A DNA stretch of 39,276 bases from DATLSM01 sp049585815 (GTDB taxonomy: Bacteria; Actinomycetota; Thermoleophilia; Solirubrobacterales; 70-9), in the NCBI GenBank assembly GCA_049585815.1, contig JBAVAR010000098.1:1-39276 (forward strand), read 5' to 3'. Below, one piece after another: positions 23,019 to 31,948 of the stretch (position 1 is the stretch's first letter; each line of letters starts with the position of its first letter). A program made the translations under genes and the position numbers. A model generated the notes under the pieces. It saw nothing but the letters and a program-made list of their open reading frames with translations. It was not told the DNA's origin and did no database searches.

Positions 23019-23048
23019 CGCCCCTGGGTGCATCGTCACCCAGGGGCG
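23019..23048 (+). terminator. Hairpin terminator after the collagen-like gene
   Basis: CGCCCCTGGGTG (23019-23030) and CACCCAGGGGCG (23037-23048) form a perfect 12-bp stem with a six-base loop, 15 bases after the stop. No T-run follows, which is common for terminators in high-GC actinobacteria. It may also act as an RNA-stability element between this gene and the next. Confidence 0.65.
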
Positions 23049-23090
23049 AGGCTTCGCGATGTTCCACTCATACACCAACAGATACTTGAG

Positions 23091-26000
23091 ATGATCAGAT
23101 CGTTTGCCAAGACCACACCCTTCGGGGCTCGGACTCGGCTCGCGCCCTACAGCGCCGGCGCGGCACTTGCCTGTGCCCTTGTGCTGACGATGGTCTTTGC
23201 GGCCGGTCCGGCGCTCGCCCTGGAAACACACGCCTTTTCCGGCAGCTTCGGTACTCAGGGCTCGGGCGCCGGTCAGCTTTCCCTTGGTCCCGAAAGTGGG
23301 ATTGCCGTAGTCAACGCCTCCGGCCCAACCTCGGGCTTCGTCTACGTCGGAGATACGGCCAATAGGCGCATCGATGTCTTCGATCCGGCTAAGCCGTCCG
23401 GTGAGCAGTTCATCCGCGCCTGGGGCTGGGGCGTGGTCAACGGCCGTGAAGAACTCCAAACCTGTACCGAAGCGACTGGCTGCGTAGCCGGGTTGTCGGG
23501 CATCAAACCCGGCGAGTTCAAGACACCGAACTATGTCGCCGTTGATGACTCTGCCGGGGCCTCCAAGGGCGACGTCTACGTGGCCGACCCCGGCGACAAC
23601 ATCGTTCAGAAGTTCGATCCAGAAGGCAACCTGATCGCGGGCTGGGGTAACAACGGAGCTGCAGGGGCACCCGATGGGCAGCTCGCCATCAGCCGCGTGC
23701 CCGACCCGCCGGCCGCGACTGGCGAAATTGCCGGAATCGCCGTCGACGCTTCCGGCAACCTCTTCGTCGCCGATACCCATGGCAACACGCTCAAGTTCAC
23801 CGGCTCCGGCGAATACCTCGCGGCGAGTAGCTTTGTGAGGGAAGGAGTCGCCCAGGGCGGTGCGCTAGCCGTCGGCGGGTCGGGCACACTTTTCTACCTG
23901 ACTCAACACGAAGGAAGCGTCCTCTCTCGTCTACCGTCCGGTGAATTTCTCGGCTACGTCGCTTTCACTCACAACACCGGCTTGGCCATCAATCCGGCCT
24001 CCGAAGACGTCTTCACCGACGGTGGCGGTCGCCGAATCGAGCATCATCCGCCTAGCTGCAACCCGTTTTCTTGCGAATTCACCGATAGCTTCGGCAAGGG
24101 CCACCTGTCTTCTGCGGCCGGGCTGGCCCTCGACACACTCGCTGGACCCTTCGAAAACGATATCTTCGCCGCCGACAGTGGCGACAACCGCATCGACCTC
24201 TTCTCCCCGACGGTCACTCCGGATGTCACCGACCTGCCTGCCTCCAACCTGAGCCCCGCCGGCGCCACTCTCAATGGCAAAGTGGATCCCGCCGGTGCCG
24301 GGGAAGTTACCGAATGCTTCTTCCAATACGTCAGCCAAAAAGCATTCGGGGAAACAGGTTTCGAAGACCTTTCCTCCGGCGGTGCCGAGCCCTGCGATCA
24401 GGCCACGCCAATTTCAGCGCCGATCGCCGTCACCGTTTCCGTTACGGGCCTGTACACTGAAACCGCATATCGCTACCGTTTGGTTGCCGCCAATGCCAAC
24501 GGCCAGAACACCGGCCTGGCAGGGGCAGGTCAGACGTTCACTACGCTCCCTTCGGCAACTGCGGTCACCGGCCAGGCGACCGGGATAACTCCGACCTCCG
24601 CCACGCTGAACGCGACCGTCGACCCCAACGGCCACTCGGCTATCTCCGACTGTCGATTTGAATATGTCAAGGCCGCCTTCGGGGCGCCCTTCGACTTTTC
24701 CACCGCCACAGCGGCGCCCTGCGAACAGCCGACCCCGATCTCGGCGTCGACGCCCGTCACCGTCACTCTCCCCAATCTCTTCTCGACCTCCGTCTATCAC
24801 TACCGCATATCGGTGACCAACTCCGATGGAACCACCCTTGGCGAAGGCGCGACCTTCTCAACGCCGAGCCATCTTTTCGGCACCACCTTCTCCGGTTCCG
24901 GCGACAACTCTCTTGATGAACCAACCGACGTCGCTATCAACCAGCAGAGCCACGACGTCTATGTCGCCGACCCTGCCCGACATCGCATCGAGAAGTTCAC
25001 CACCGGCGGTGAATTCATCTTGATGTTCGGAAAGGGGGTCGACAAGACCACCGGCGGCGACGTCTGCACCGCCGAATCCCACGACACGTGCCAGCCCGGT
25101 ACCAGTGCCTCAACCCCCGGCGGCTTTGTTGGCTTCGCCAAGGGACCTGAAACTGGTCCCAATCAATACGAAATCGTCAGCCGCCTTTTTCTAGCTGTTG
25201 ACAATTCGTCAGGGGCGACCGGCGATGTCTACGTCGGAGATCCCGGCGACAATATCGTGTCCAAGTTCGATGCCGAAGGGCACCTGATCTCGAGCTGGGG
25301 CGTCTCAGGCCAACTCGATGGCTCGACGATTCCACGTGGGTCGCCATATCCCGGCCCCTTCGCTTTCATCAACGAAAACAACGAACCTAAGCCGTTCCCA
25401 GCCGTGGATGGCGTCGGCGTCGACAGCGCTGGCCGACTCTGGGTCCTTGCTCAGGGATCCGTAATCTTCAAATTTGCTCCCGACAGCAACTTCGACAATG
25501 CGGTTACCTTCACCAACCGGTATGGCGGACCTCTATCCAACAAGCTCAGGCCGGTCGGAATTGCCCTCACCGAAGGTGACGAATTCTATGCCAGGGAATA
25601 CACCGGAGAAGGCGTAGATAGGTTTAACTCCTCGGGTACGGAATCGTCTGTGGGAGCGCAGGCCGGGCAGGTTCCAAATGGTCTGGGACTAGGTGTCGAT
25701 CTTCCCACCGGAAATCTCTTTGTCACCGACGGTGGCTCGGTGCGGGAGTATGATCCGCGCACAGGCTTTCTGGGCGCCTTCGGGTCTCCTGAGCTGGACG
25801 CTGCTGAAGGGGTTGCCGTCGACAGCCTCTCCTCCGACGTCTACGTCGCCGATCGCGCCGCCGGAGATGTCACCGTCTTTGACGGGCTTACCCCAGCCGT
25901 CGAAACCGGCCCGGCCGAAGACTTCACACATACGGAAGCAACCGTCACCGGACACCTCAACCCTCTCGGCCGCGGTGAAGTCACTGAATGCCTTTTTGAA

Positions 26001-29000
26001 TACGGGCTACATTCCGGCGAATACAGTCTGGGCACGGTGCCCTGCGAGCCCGGAGCGCCGTTTTCCGGCCCGCAGACGGTTCATGCCCGCCTCACAGGTC
26101 TCTCCACAGGATCCACACTCTATTACCGACTCCGTGCTGGCAACTCGATCAGCACGACGACCGGTCCCGAGCGCAGCTTCTCCCTTCCCTTCGTCACCGA
26201 CCTGAAAACCGGGCCGCCGACCGAAATCACCAACATGTCGATCAAGCTGACCGGTTCGTACACCGCCGAACCTGGACTCGAGACCGAATACCACTTCGAA
26301 TACGGCAAGACCACGGCCTACGGGCATCAGACCCCGGTCGTTGAAATCCCTGGCTCGGCCATGGGCCCCCAGCAGCTCGGCGAAACGATCGAAGGCCTGG
26401 CCCCGGGTGGGGTTTACCACTACCGAGTTGTCGCTGAGAACAGCCTCGGCGAAACACGGGGAGAAGACGAAACCGTGACCACCGCCCAGGCTCCGACCAT
26501 CGAAGGTGTTTCCACCTCTGAAGTCACGGCCACCAGCGCTGTTCTCCATGCCCGTATCGATCCCCAGGGATCGCCGACTACTTATCATTTCTCCTATGGG
26601 CCGACCATCGCCTACGGTGAAGCCACTGCTGAAGATGAAATCACCGGAACCACCAAAGAACTGTTCGAACCGCGCTTGGTTCAAGTTCGCGTCGAAGGCC
26701 TCACGAAAGGCATCACTTACCACTTCCGTCTTTCAACTGAAAATCAGTGGGGATCCAGCACCTCCGAAGACCAGACGATCGAATTCTTACCGTCCACGTG
26801 CCCCAACGCCGCTGTCCGCCAGCAGACCGGGTCCGCTTACCTCCCCGACTGCCGTGCCTACGAGCTGGTCTCGCCAGGCGACGCCGCCGGCACGCTCCTC
26901 TTCCCCGGGGGACCCAACCCCGGCACCGCGACCAGCCCCTCTCGCTTCACCTACGTCGGTGCCTTCAGCACGCTGCCCGGTGCTGGTAACCCCATAAATA
27001 CCGTCGGCGACCTCTACGTCGCCACCCGGACATCCAGCGGCTGGGTCTCCAAGTACATCGGCCTTCGCGGTGAAGAAGCCGGCTGCATGGGCAATCCACC
27101 GACGAGCGCATTCTCCGTCGGTGCCTCACCGGGCAAGATCCAGAACTGGGTCCTGACGGATCCGGATATGGACCATTTTCTCGACTGGATCGATGGAGCG
27201 CCGCTGGATTGCGCCGGCAGGGGAGGTCTCTCCAACGATTCCACTTGGGAACTCTCCGAGCCATCGAATGCCCCATATGTCTGGGGGGCTGACGGTACCC
27301 TTGCCGGGCGCCTTCCGACCAATCTCGACGACATTCAGGGAGCAGCAGCTGCCTTTGCCTGCCCCAAGCAGGAATCCGGCGACGTTTACTCGCTCTGTTC
27401 GGGCGAAGTCACCGCCTCCGCGGATCTCTCCCACTTCCTCTTCTCCTCCAACAAGCTCTCTTTCGCCGAAAACGAAACGACGAAAACCCCGGGGCTGACT
27501 GAAGCGCCGGGGTCCGCATACGACAACGACGTCGAAGCCGACTCCACGAAACTGATCTCGATTCTGCCGAGTGGCCAGAACATCCCTCAGGACCCGTCCT
27601 TCGCCCTCGTTCCACCAAAACATGTGGGCAACAACCCACAAGCCCCCGTGGAAGTGCCGGGCGGTAGGGAAGAGTACATCCGCTTCCCCGCCGTATCCGC
27701 CGACGGCTCCCACGTCCTCATGTCGACCGCCAGCGCACCCACTCCTCTCGAGTGTGGGTCAGAGCCGTGTCCGCCGTTCACGGATACCCCAGTTCACCTC
27801 TACATGCGTGTCGACGAAGCCGTTACCTACGAAATCGCAAATGGCGCGGCTGTCAACTTCGTTTCCATGACCCCTAACGGATCTCAGGTCTACTTCTTCT
27901 CCGAAGAACACCTCACCGGAGAAGATCTGAATCATGAAGGCACTTCCCTCTATATGTGGAGTGAGAATGGTGGAAGCCCGACGCTCACTCTGATCTCGAA
28001 GCCCAATCCCGGCAGCCCTCCCGAAGCCGGCAATACGGGTAACTGTGGGGCTTCCTGGGTCGAAAAGTGCGGGGTGCTTACGTACAGCGCTCAGACCTAC
28101 TCCCAGCAGCCGGGGGGAGCAGGGGGGAACGGCCTTTCCGACAGCTCGGTCGCTAGCGAAAGCGGCGACATCTACTTCTACTCTCCGGACCAGCTTGACG
28201 GGGACCGCGGTGTGCCGGGTGCTCAGAACCTTTACGTCTACCACGAAGGCGCACTCAAATTCGTCGCAACCCTTTCCTCTGGACCCTATTGCATCACCCA
28301 CCTGAGGTCAGGTACCCCCGAAACGACCTGCAGCGACGGCCCGATCGTGCGCATGCAGGTCACTCCGGACGGCTCACACATGGCATTCGTAACCGCGTCG
28401 CAGATCACCTCCTATAACAGTGCCGGTCACCTGGAGATGTACTCCTACACGCCGGCGACAGGCGCGATGGTGTGCGACTCCTGCAATCCGGACGGCCGTC
28501 CTGCCACGAGTGACGTGGCAGCATCTCAGGACGGCCTTTTCATGACCGACGACGGTCGGGTCTTCTTCTCCACGTCCGAAGCTCTCGTCGCGTCTGACAC
28601 CAATTCGGGGGAGGACGTCTACGAGTATGTCGAGGGCCGTCCCAGATTAATCACGCCCGGAACTGGCACCGTCACGATACCCGGCGAAAACCTCGTCACC
28701 CTCGAAGAGGTGCCCGGCTTGGTGGGTGTGTCGGCAAATGGCACCGACGTCTATTTCTCGACCTACGACACGCTGATCGACGAAGACCACAACGGCAACT
28801 TCCTCAAGTTCTACGACGCTCGCACCAACGGCGGCTTCCTCCAGCCAACGCCGGCTCAGCCCTGCGCCGCAGCCGAAGAATGCCACGGTGTCGGCACGGA
28901 AGCGCCCAAACTCCCGGCACAGGGAACCGTCGCTGAACTCAGCGGCGGCAATGCTGCCTCGGGGCCGCACTCGAAACACCACAAAAGGCACAAGCGCCGA

Positions 29001-29045
29001 CATAAGCGCCACCGCCGTGCCCACCCCTACCGAGGCGGAAAGTGA
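23091..29045 (+). CDS. Giant secreted beta-propeller/Fn3-like protein (gene A of the surface cluster)
   Basis: This is a 1984-residue protein from ATG 23091. It begins with a signal peptide (about 1-43, AGAALACALVLTMVFAAGPA). Residues about 44-375 are NHL-type propeller repeats (GDVYVADPGDNIVQKFDPEG, GNLFVADTHGNTLKF). Two Fn3-like domains follow (about 376-593), then a second NHL propeller (about 594-930, SHDVYVADPARHRIEKF), then three Fn3-like domains (933-1235, such as ATSAVLHARIDPQGSPTTYH). From 1237 a signature with VRQQTGSAYLPDCRAYEL opens a C-terminal propeller with PD40/TolB-like repeats (SADGSHVLMST, TPDGSHMAFVT). The end has YDARTNGGF, ECHG and a polybasic tail (HHKRHKRRHKRHRR). Such proteins usually bind ligands or form surface layers; the ligand is unknown. 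The frame is also open upstream to 23028 but crosses the terminator. Glu is mostly GAA, unlike the metabolic genes. Confidence 0.9.
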   Translation: MIRSFAKTTPFGARTRLAPYSAGAALACALVLTMVFAAGPALALETHAFSGSFGTQGSGAGQLSLGPESGIAVVNASGPTSGFVYVGDTANRRIDVFDPAKPSGEQFIRAWGWGVVNGREELQTCTEATGCVAGLSGIKPGEFKTPNYVAVDDSAGASKGDVYVADPGDNIVQKFDPEGNLIAGWGNNGAAGAPDGQLAISRVPDPPAATGEIAGIAVDASGNLFVADTHGNTLKFTGSGEYLAASSFVREGVAQGGALAVGGSGTLFYLTQHEGSVLSRLPSGEFLGYVAFTHNTGLAINPASEDVFTDGGGRRIEHHPPSCNPFSCEFTDSFGKGHLSSAAGLALDTLAGPFENDIFAADSGDNRIDLFSPTVTPDVTDLPASNLSPAGATLNGKVDPAGAGEVTECFFQYVSQKAFGETGFEDLSSGGAEPCDQATPISAPIAVTVSVTGLYTETAYRYRLVAANANGQNTGLAGAGQTFTTLPSATAVTGQATGITPTSATLNATVDPNGHSAISDCRFEYVKAAFGAPFDFSTATAAPCEQPTPISASTPVTVTLPNLFSTSVYHYRISVTNSDGTTLGEGATFSTPSHLFGTTFSGSGDNSLDEPTDVAINQQSHDVYVADPARHRIEKFTTGGEFILMFGKGVDKTTGGDVCTAESHDTCQPGTSASTPGGFVGFAKGPETGPNQYEIVSRLFLAVDNSSGATGDVYVGDPGDNIVSKFDAEGHLISSWGVSGQLDGSTIPRGSPYPGPFAFINENNEPKPFPAVDGVGVDSAGRLWVLAQGSVIFKFAPDSNFDNAVTFTNRYGGPLSNKLRPVGIALTEGDEFYAREYTGEGVDRFNSSGTESSVGAQAGQVPNGLGLGVDLPTGNLFVTDGGSVREYDPRTGFLGAFGSPELDAAEGVAVDSLSSDVYVADRAAGDVTVFDGLTPAVETGPAEDFTHTEATVTGHLNPLGRGEVTECLFEYGLHSGEYSLGTVPCEPGAPFSGPQTVHARLTGLSTGSTLYYRLRAGNSISTTTGPERSFSLPFVTDLKTGPPTEITNMSIKLTGSYTAEPGLETEYHFEYGKTTAYGHQTPVVEIPGSAMGPQQLGETIEGLAPGGVYHYRVVAENSLGETRGEDETVTTAQAPTIEGVSTSEVTATSAVLHARIDPQGSPTTYHFSYGPTIAYGEATAEDEITGTTKELFEPRLVQVRVEGLTKGITYHFRLSTENQWGSSTSEDQTIEFLPSTCPNAAVRQQTGSAYLPDCRAYELVSPGDAAGTLLFPGGPNPGTATSPSRFTYVGAFSTLPGAGNPINTVGDLYVATRTSSGWVSKYIGLRGEEAGCMGNPPTSAFSVGASPGKIQNWVLTDPDMDHFLDWIDGAPLDCAGRGGLSNDSTWELSEPSNAPYVWGADGTLAGRLPTNLDDIQGAAAAFACPKQESGDVYSLCSGEVTASADLSHFLFSSNKLSFAENETTKTPGLTEAPGSAYDNDVEADSTKLISILPSGQNIPQDPSFALVPPKHVGNNPQAPVEVPGGREEYIRFPAVSADGSHVLMSTASAPTPLECGSEPCPPFTDTPVHLYMRVDEAVTYEIANGAAVNFVSMTPNGSQVYFFSEEHLTGEDLNHEGTSLYMWSENGGSPTLTLISKPNPGSPPEAGNTGNCGASWVEKCGVLTYSAQTYSQQPGGAGGNGLSDSSVASESGDIYFYSPDQLDGDRGVPGAQNLYVYHEGALKFVATLSSGPYCITHLRSGTPETTCSDGPIVRMQVTPDGSHMAFVTASQITSYNSAGHLEMYSYTPATGAMVCDSCNPDGRPATSDVAASQDGLFMTDDGRVFFSTSEALVASDTNSGEDVYEYVEGRPRLITPGTGTVTIPGENLVTLEEVPGLVGVSANGTDVYFSTYDTLIDEDHNGNFLKFYDARTNGGFLQPTPAQPCAAAEECHGVGTEAPKLPAQGTVAELSGGNAASGPHSKHHKRHKRRHKRHRRAHPYRGGK

Positions 29046-31948
29046 TGCTCCACGTCAGCAGACGCCTCGGGTGTGCCTGTGCCCTCGCCTGCATGCTGAT
29101 CGTCATCGGGTCGCTTCCGGCGGGCGCCAATGCCAGCGTTTCGATCGGCTCATTTTCCGCCGTTCCGTCCACCACGCAGGCCGGCGGACACCCGGACATC
29201 GCCGTGCGCTTCGGCCTCTCAAGCCGCGAGGTCGACCCCTCTCCATGCTCGTGTGATGACGCCAAAGACGTCGACATCCACCTGCCCCCGGGCCTGATTG
29301 GCAACCCACATGCAACCCCTCAGTGCAGTCTCGCGGCTTTCGCTGCGGAACAGTGTCCCATCGACTCCCAAGTCGGCGTCGTCGCCGCTTCAGTGTCGAT
29401 CAGTTCCGGCATCGGTACCGGTCACGGCATCGACTTTGTCGCCCCCGTATTCAGCCTGATTCCGCCGCCCGGCGAGGCCGCTTTGCTCGGCTTCAAGAGC
29501 TCCCAGCTCGACACCCCCACCTTTGAGGTCGTAAGCCCTCGCACCAGCACCGACTATGGGCTGGATTTCGCCACGGACTCGATCGAGCACATCTTTCCGC
29601 TGGACGGCTTCGAACAACTGACCTGGGGAATTCCCGCGGCCCCGATTCACGATTACCTGAGGTTCGGCCTTGGCCAGCCCCCGACCACCTACGGCAGTGC
29701 GCTGGGCGGCCCGCAGCCTCCGACCTTCTGCAATCAAAACGGGGAAGCGAGCGGCGGAGACCCGGCCAGTGTGTTCCAGCTCTGCGCACAAGGCGAACGG
29801 CCGGCGCATCCGGTCGGTGCCGGTCCACAGGGTCCGGGTGGGCCCGTGCCCTCCCAGAGTCCCGAAACGCCCTTCCTGCAGGGTCCCACTACCTGTGGGG
29901 AAAACTCGCTCACTACCTCGATGGACGTTCTCTCTTACGACGGTGGCGAATCGCATGCCAACGGCACCTGGCCGGCCACCACCGATTGCACTCAGCTCTC
30001 CTTCAACCCATCGCAGGCAATCGAACCGACCACCACGGCGGCCGATAGTCCCTCCGGCGCAGAAGCCCACTTGACGATTCCTCAGTTTGAGAGTCCCTCG
30101 GTCCCCTCGCCTTCTGAGCTCAAAGCGGCAACGATCACGCTCCCCCAGGGATTCTCCCTCGCCCCCAATGTCACCAATGGCAAGGTGGCCTGCTCGGAAG
30201 CCGAAGCCAAGATTGGCGCGTACGGTTCCACCGAAGCGGGTCACTGTCCCGAAAACTCGAAGATCGGCACGATCTCGGTAGAAACGCCGGTACTGCCCGG
30301 ACCGCTCCTCGGCGCCGCCTACCTCGGTGAATCAAAACCTGGGCAGCGCTTCCGCGTTTTCCTCCTCTTCGACGGATTCGGCGTGCACATCAAGCTGCCC
30401 GGCGTCGTCACTCCGGATCCCACCACCGGCCAGATCCGCCTCGAATTCCAAAGCCTACCCCAGGCGCCGTTCGCCGATTTCAATCTGCATATCTTCGGCT
30501 CGGAGCGCGGTCCCCTCGATACCCCCACTCACTGCGGCACGTACGAAGTCACCTCCGAATGGGTTCCGTGGGATTCTGCCCTCCCCAACCAGACCTCCAG
30601 CCAGTTTTTCGTCATTGACGAAGGGCCCGGGGGCACGCCCTGTCCGGGCAAGGACCGCCCCTTCAGCCCCGGCTTTCAGGCGGCTTCTGCCGTTAACACT
30701 GCAGGCGCTCACACTTCCTTCGCCATCAGCCTCCTCCGCGAAGATGGCGAACAGAACCTTGGGGCTTTGAAGGTTACTACCCCGGCTGGCTTCACCGCTG
30801 CCCTAAAGGGCCTCACCTATTGCCCCGACGCTGTGATCGCTGCCGCCGCCCTCGAAACCCACGCCGGCCTCGCCGAGCAGGCCGACCCTAGCTGTCCGGC
30901 GTCCAGCTACGTCGGCGAACTAGTCGCCGCTGCCGGTCCCGGCTCCCACCCCCTCTACCTCCCCGGTAGGGTCTACCTGGCCGGTCCCTATCAGGGCGCT
31001 CCCTTGAGTTTCGCCCTTATCACCCCGGCAGTATCGGGCGGATACGACCTCGGCGACGTCGTAGTCCGAGAAGCGCTCCATATCAACCCCGAAACCGCCC
31101 AAGTCACCGCTGGTGGGGCAGAACTGCCCCAGATCTTCCAGGGCATCCCCCTCCGACTGCGCCAGGTCTTCATCAACCTCAACCGCCCCGACTTCGCCCT
31201 CAACCCGACCAACTGCAATCCGCAGGAAGTAAAGGCTGAAGTCTTCGGCACCGAAGGTGCTGTTTCCAATTCCAACGAGCACTTCCAGGTCGCCAACTGC
31301 GCCGCGCTGTCCTTCAAGCCGAGGCTTGCCATCGGCCTCACCGGTTCCACTAAGCAGACCGGCAATCCAACTCTAACTGCCACTCTTACTGCCAAGTCTG
31401 GCGAAGCCAACATCTCCCGCACCCAGGTCACCCTGCCCCACACCGAGCTCGTCGATAACGCTCACATCTCAGACCCTTGCACCCGCGTTCAATTCGCCGA
31501 AGGCCACAACCCGGGCGAAAAATGCCCACCCGGCTCAGTCCTCGGTTTCGCTCGCGCCGAAACACCGCTGCTCGCAAAGTCCCTAGAAGGCCCTATCTAC
31601 CTCCGCGCCACCGGCCGCGCTGGCCTCCCCGACATCGTCGCCACCTTAAACGGACAGATCGACATCACCCTCGACGGCCATGTCGACGCCGTCCATGGCC
31701 GCCTCCGCACCACCTTTGAAACCGTCCCCGACGCCCCCGTCTCCAGGGTCTTCCTCAACTTTGATGGTGGCCACAGGGGCATCATCGAAAACTCCCCCGG
31801 CGTCTGCGCTCACCCCCTCCACGTCATCGCCAAGATCGCTGGCCAGAACGGCAAGACCGCGAACCAAAACCCGGTCTTGAGCACACCATGTGGAACGCAG
31901 CACCGCAAGCGCGCCCATCTCTACCGCAATTGGAGGGGAGCGCGATGA
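29045..31948 (+). CDS. Secreted four-module repeat protein (gene B)
   Basis: This is a 967-residue protein from ATG 29045, which shares one base with gene A's stop; a GTG at 29042 is an alternative. The signal peptide covers about 1-32 (ALACMLIVIGSLPAGANA). I do not recognise a named family. By eye it has four copies of one module, starting near residues 93, 382, 592 and 810. Each opens with a Cys, then 10-30 residues later CPxxSxxG (CPIDSQVG, CPENSKIG, CPASSYVG, CPPGSVLG), then a P-L-G-x-YL block (GPLLGAAYLGE, LPGRVYLAGP, LEGPIYLRAT), and the second to fourth end in a P-x-x-C or PGVC. The many conserved cysteines suggest disulfides outside the cell. The end QHRKRAHLYRNWRGAR is basic. It is 30-40% alike by eye to gene B'. 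Confidence 0.85.
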   Translation: MLHVSRRLGCACALACMLIVIGSLPAGANASVSIGSFSAVPSTTQAGGHPDIAVRFGLSSREVDPSPCSCDDAKDVDIHLPPGLIGNPHATPQCSLAAFAAEQCPIDSQVGVVAASVSISSGIGTGHGIDFVAPVFSLIPPPGEAALLGFKSSQLDTPTFEVVSPRTSTDYGLDFATDSIEHIFPLDGFEQLTWGIPAAPIHDYLRFGLGQPPTTYGSALGGPQPPTFCNQNGEASGGDPASVFQLCAQGERPAHPVGAGPQGPGGPVPSQSPETPFLQGPTTCGENSLTTSMDVLSYDGGESHANGTWPATTDCTQLSFNPSQAIEPTTTAADSPSGAEAHLTIPQFESPSVPSPSELKAATITLPQGFSLAPNVTNGKVACSEAEAKIGAYGSTEAGHCPENSKIGTISVETPVLPGPLLGAAYLGESKPGQRFRVFLLFDGFGVHIKLPGVVTPDPTTGQIRLEFQSLPQAPFADFNLHIFGSERGPLDTPTHCGTYEVTSEWVPWDSALPNQTSSQFFVIDEGPGGTPCPGKDRPFSPGFQAASAVNTAGAHTSFAISLLREDGEQNLGALKVTTPAGFTAALKGLTYCPDAVIAAAALETHAGLAEQADPSCPASSYVGELVAAAGPGSHPLYLPGRVYLAGPYQGAPLSFALITPAVSGGYDLGDVVVREALHINPETAQVTAGGAELPQIFQGIPLRLRQVFINLNRPDFALNPTNCNPQEVKAEVFGTEGAVSNSNEHFQVANCAALSFKPRLAIGLTGSTKQTGNPTLTATLTAKSGEANISRTQVTLPHTELVDNAHISDPCTRVQFAEGHNPGEKCPPGSVLGFARAETPLLAKSLEGPIYLRATGRAGLPDIVATLNGQIDITLDGHVDAVHGRLRTTFETVPDAPVSRVFLNFDGGHRGIIENSPGVCAHPLHVIAKIAGQNGKTANQNPVLSTPCGTQHRKRAHLYRNWRGAR

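Noticed and set aside
26799..29045. C-terminal part of gene A as an RHS/YD-repeat toxin
   Set aside because: No YD repeats, no RHS core motif (PxxxxDPxGL) and no separate toxin tip; repeats are PD40/TolB-like and the end is a basic tail.
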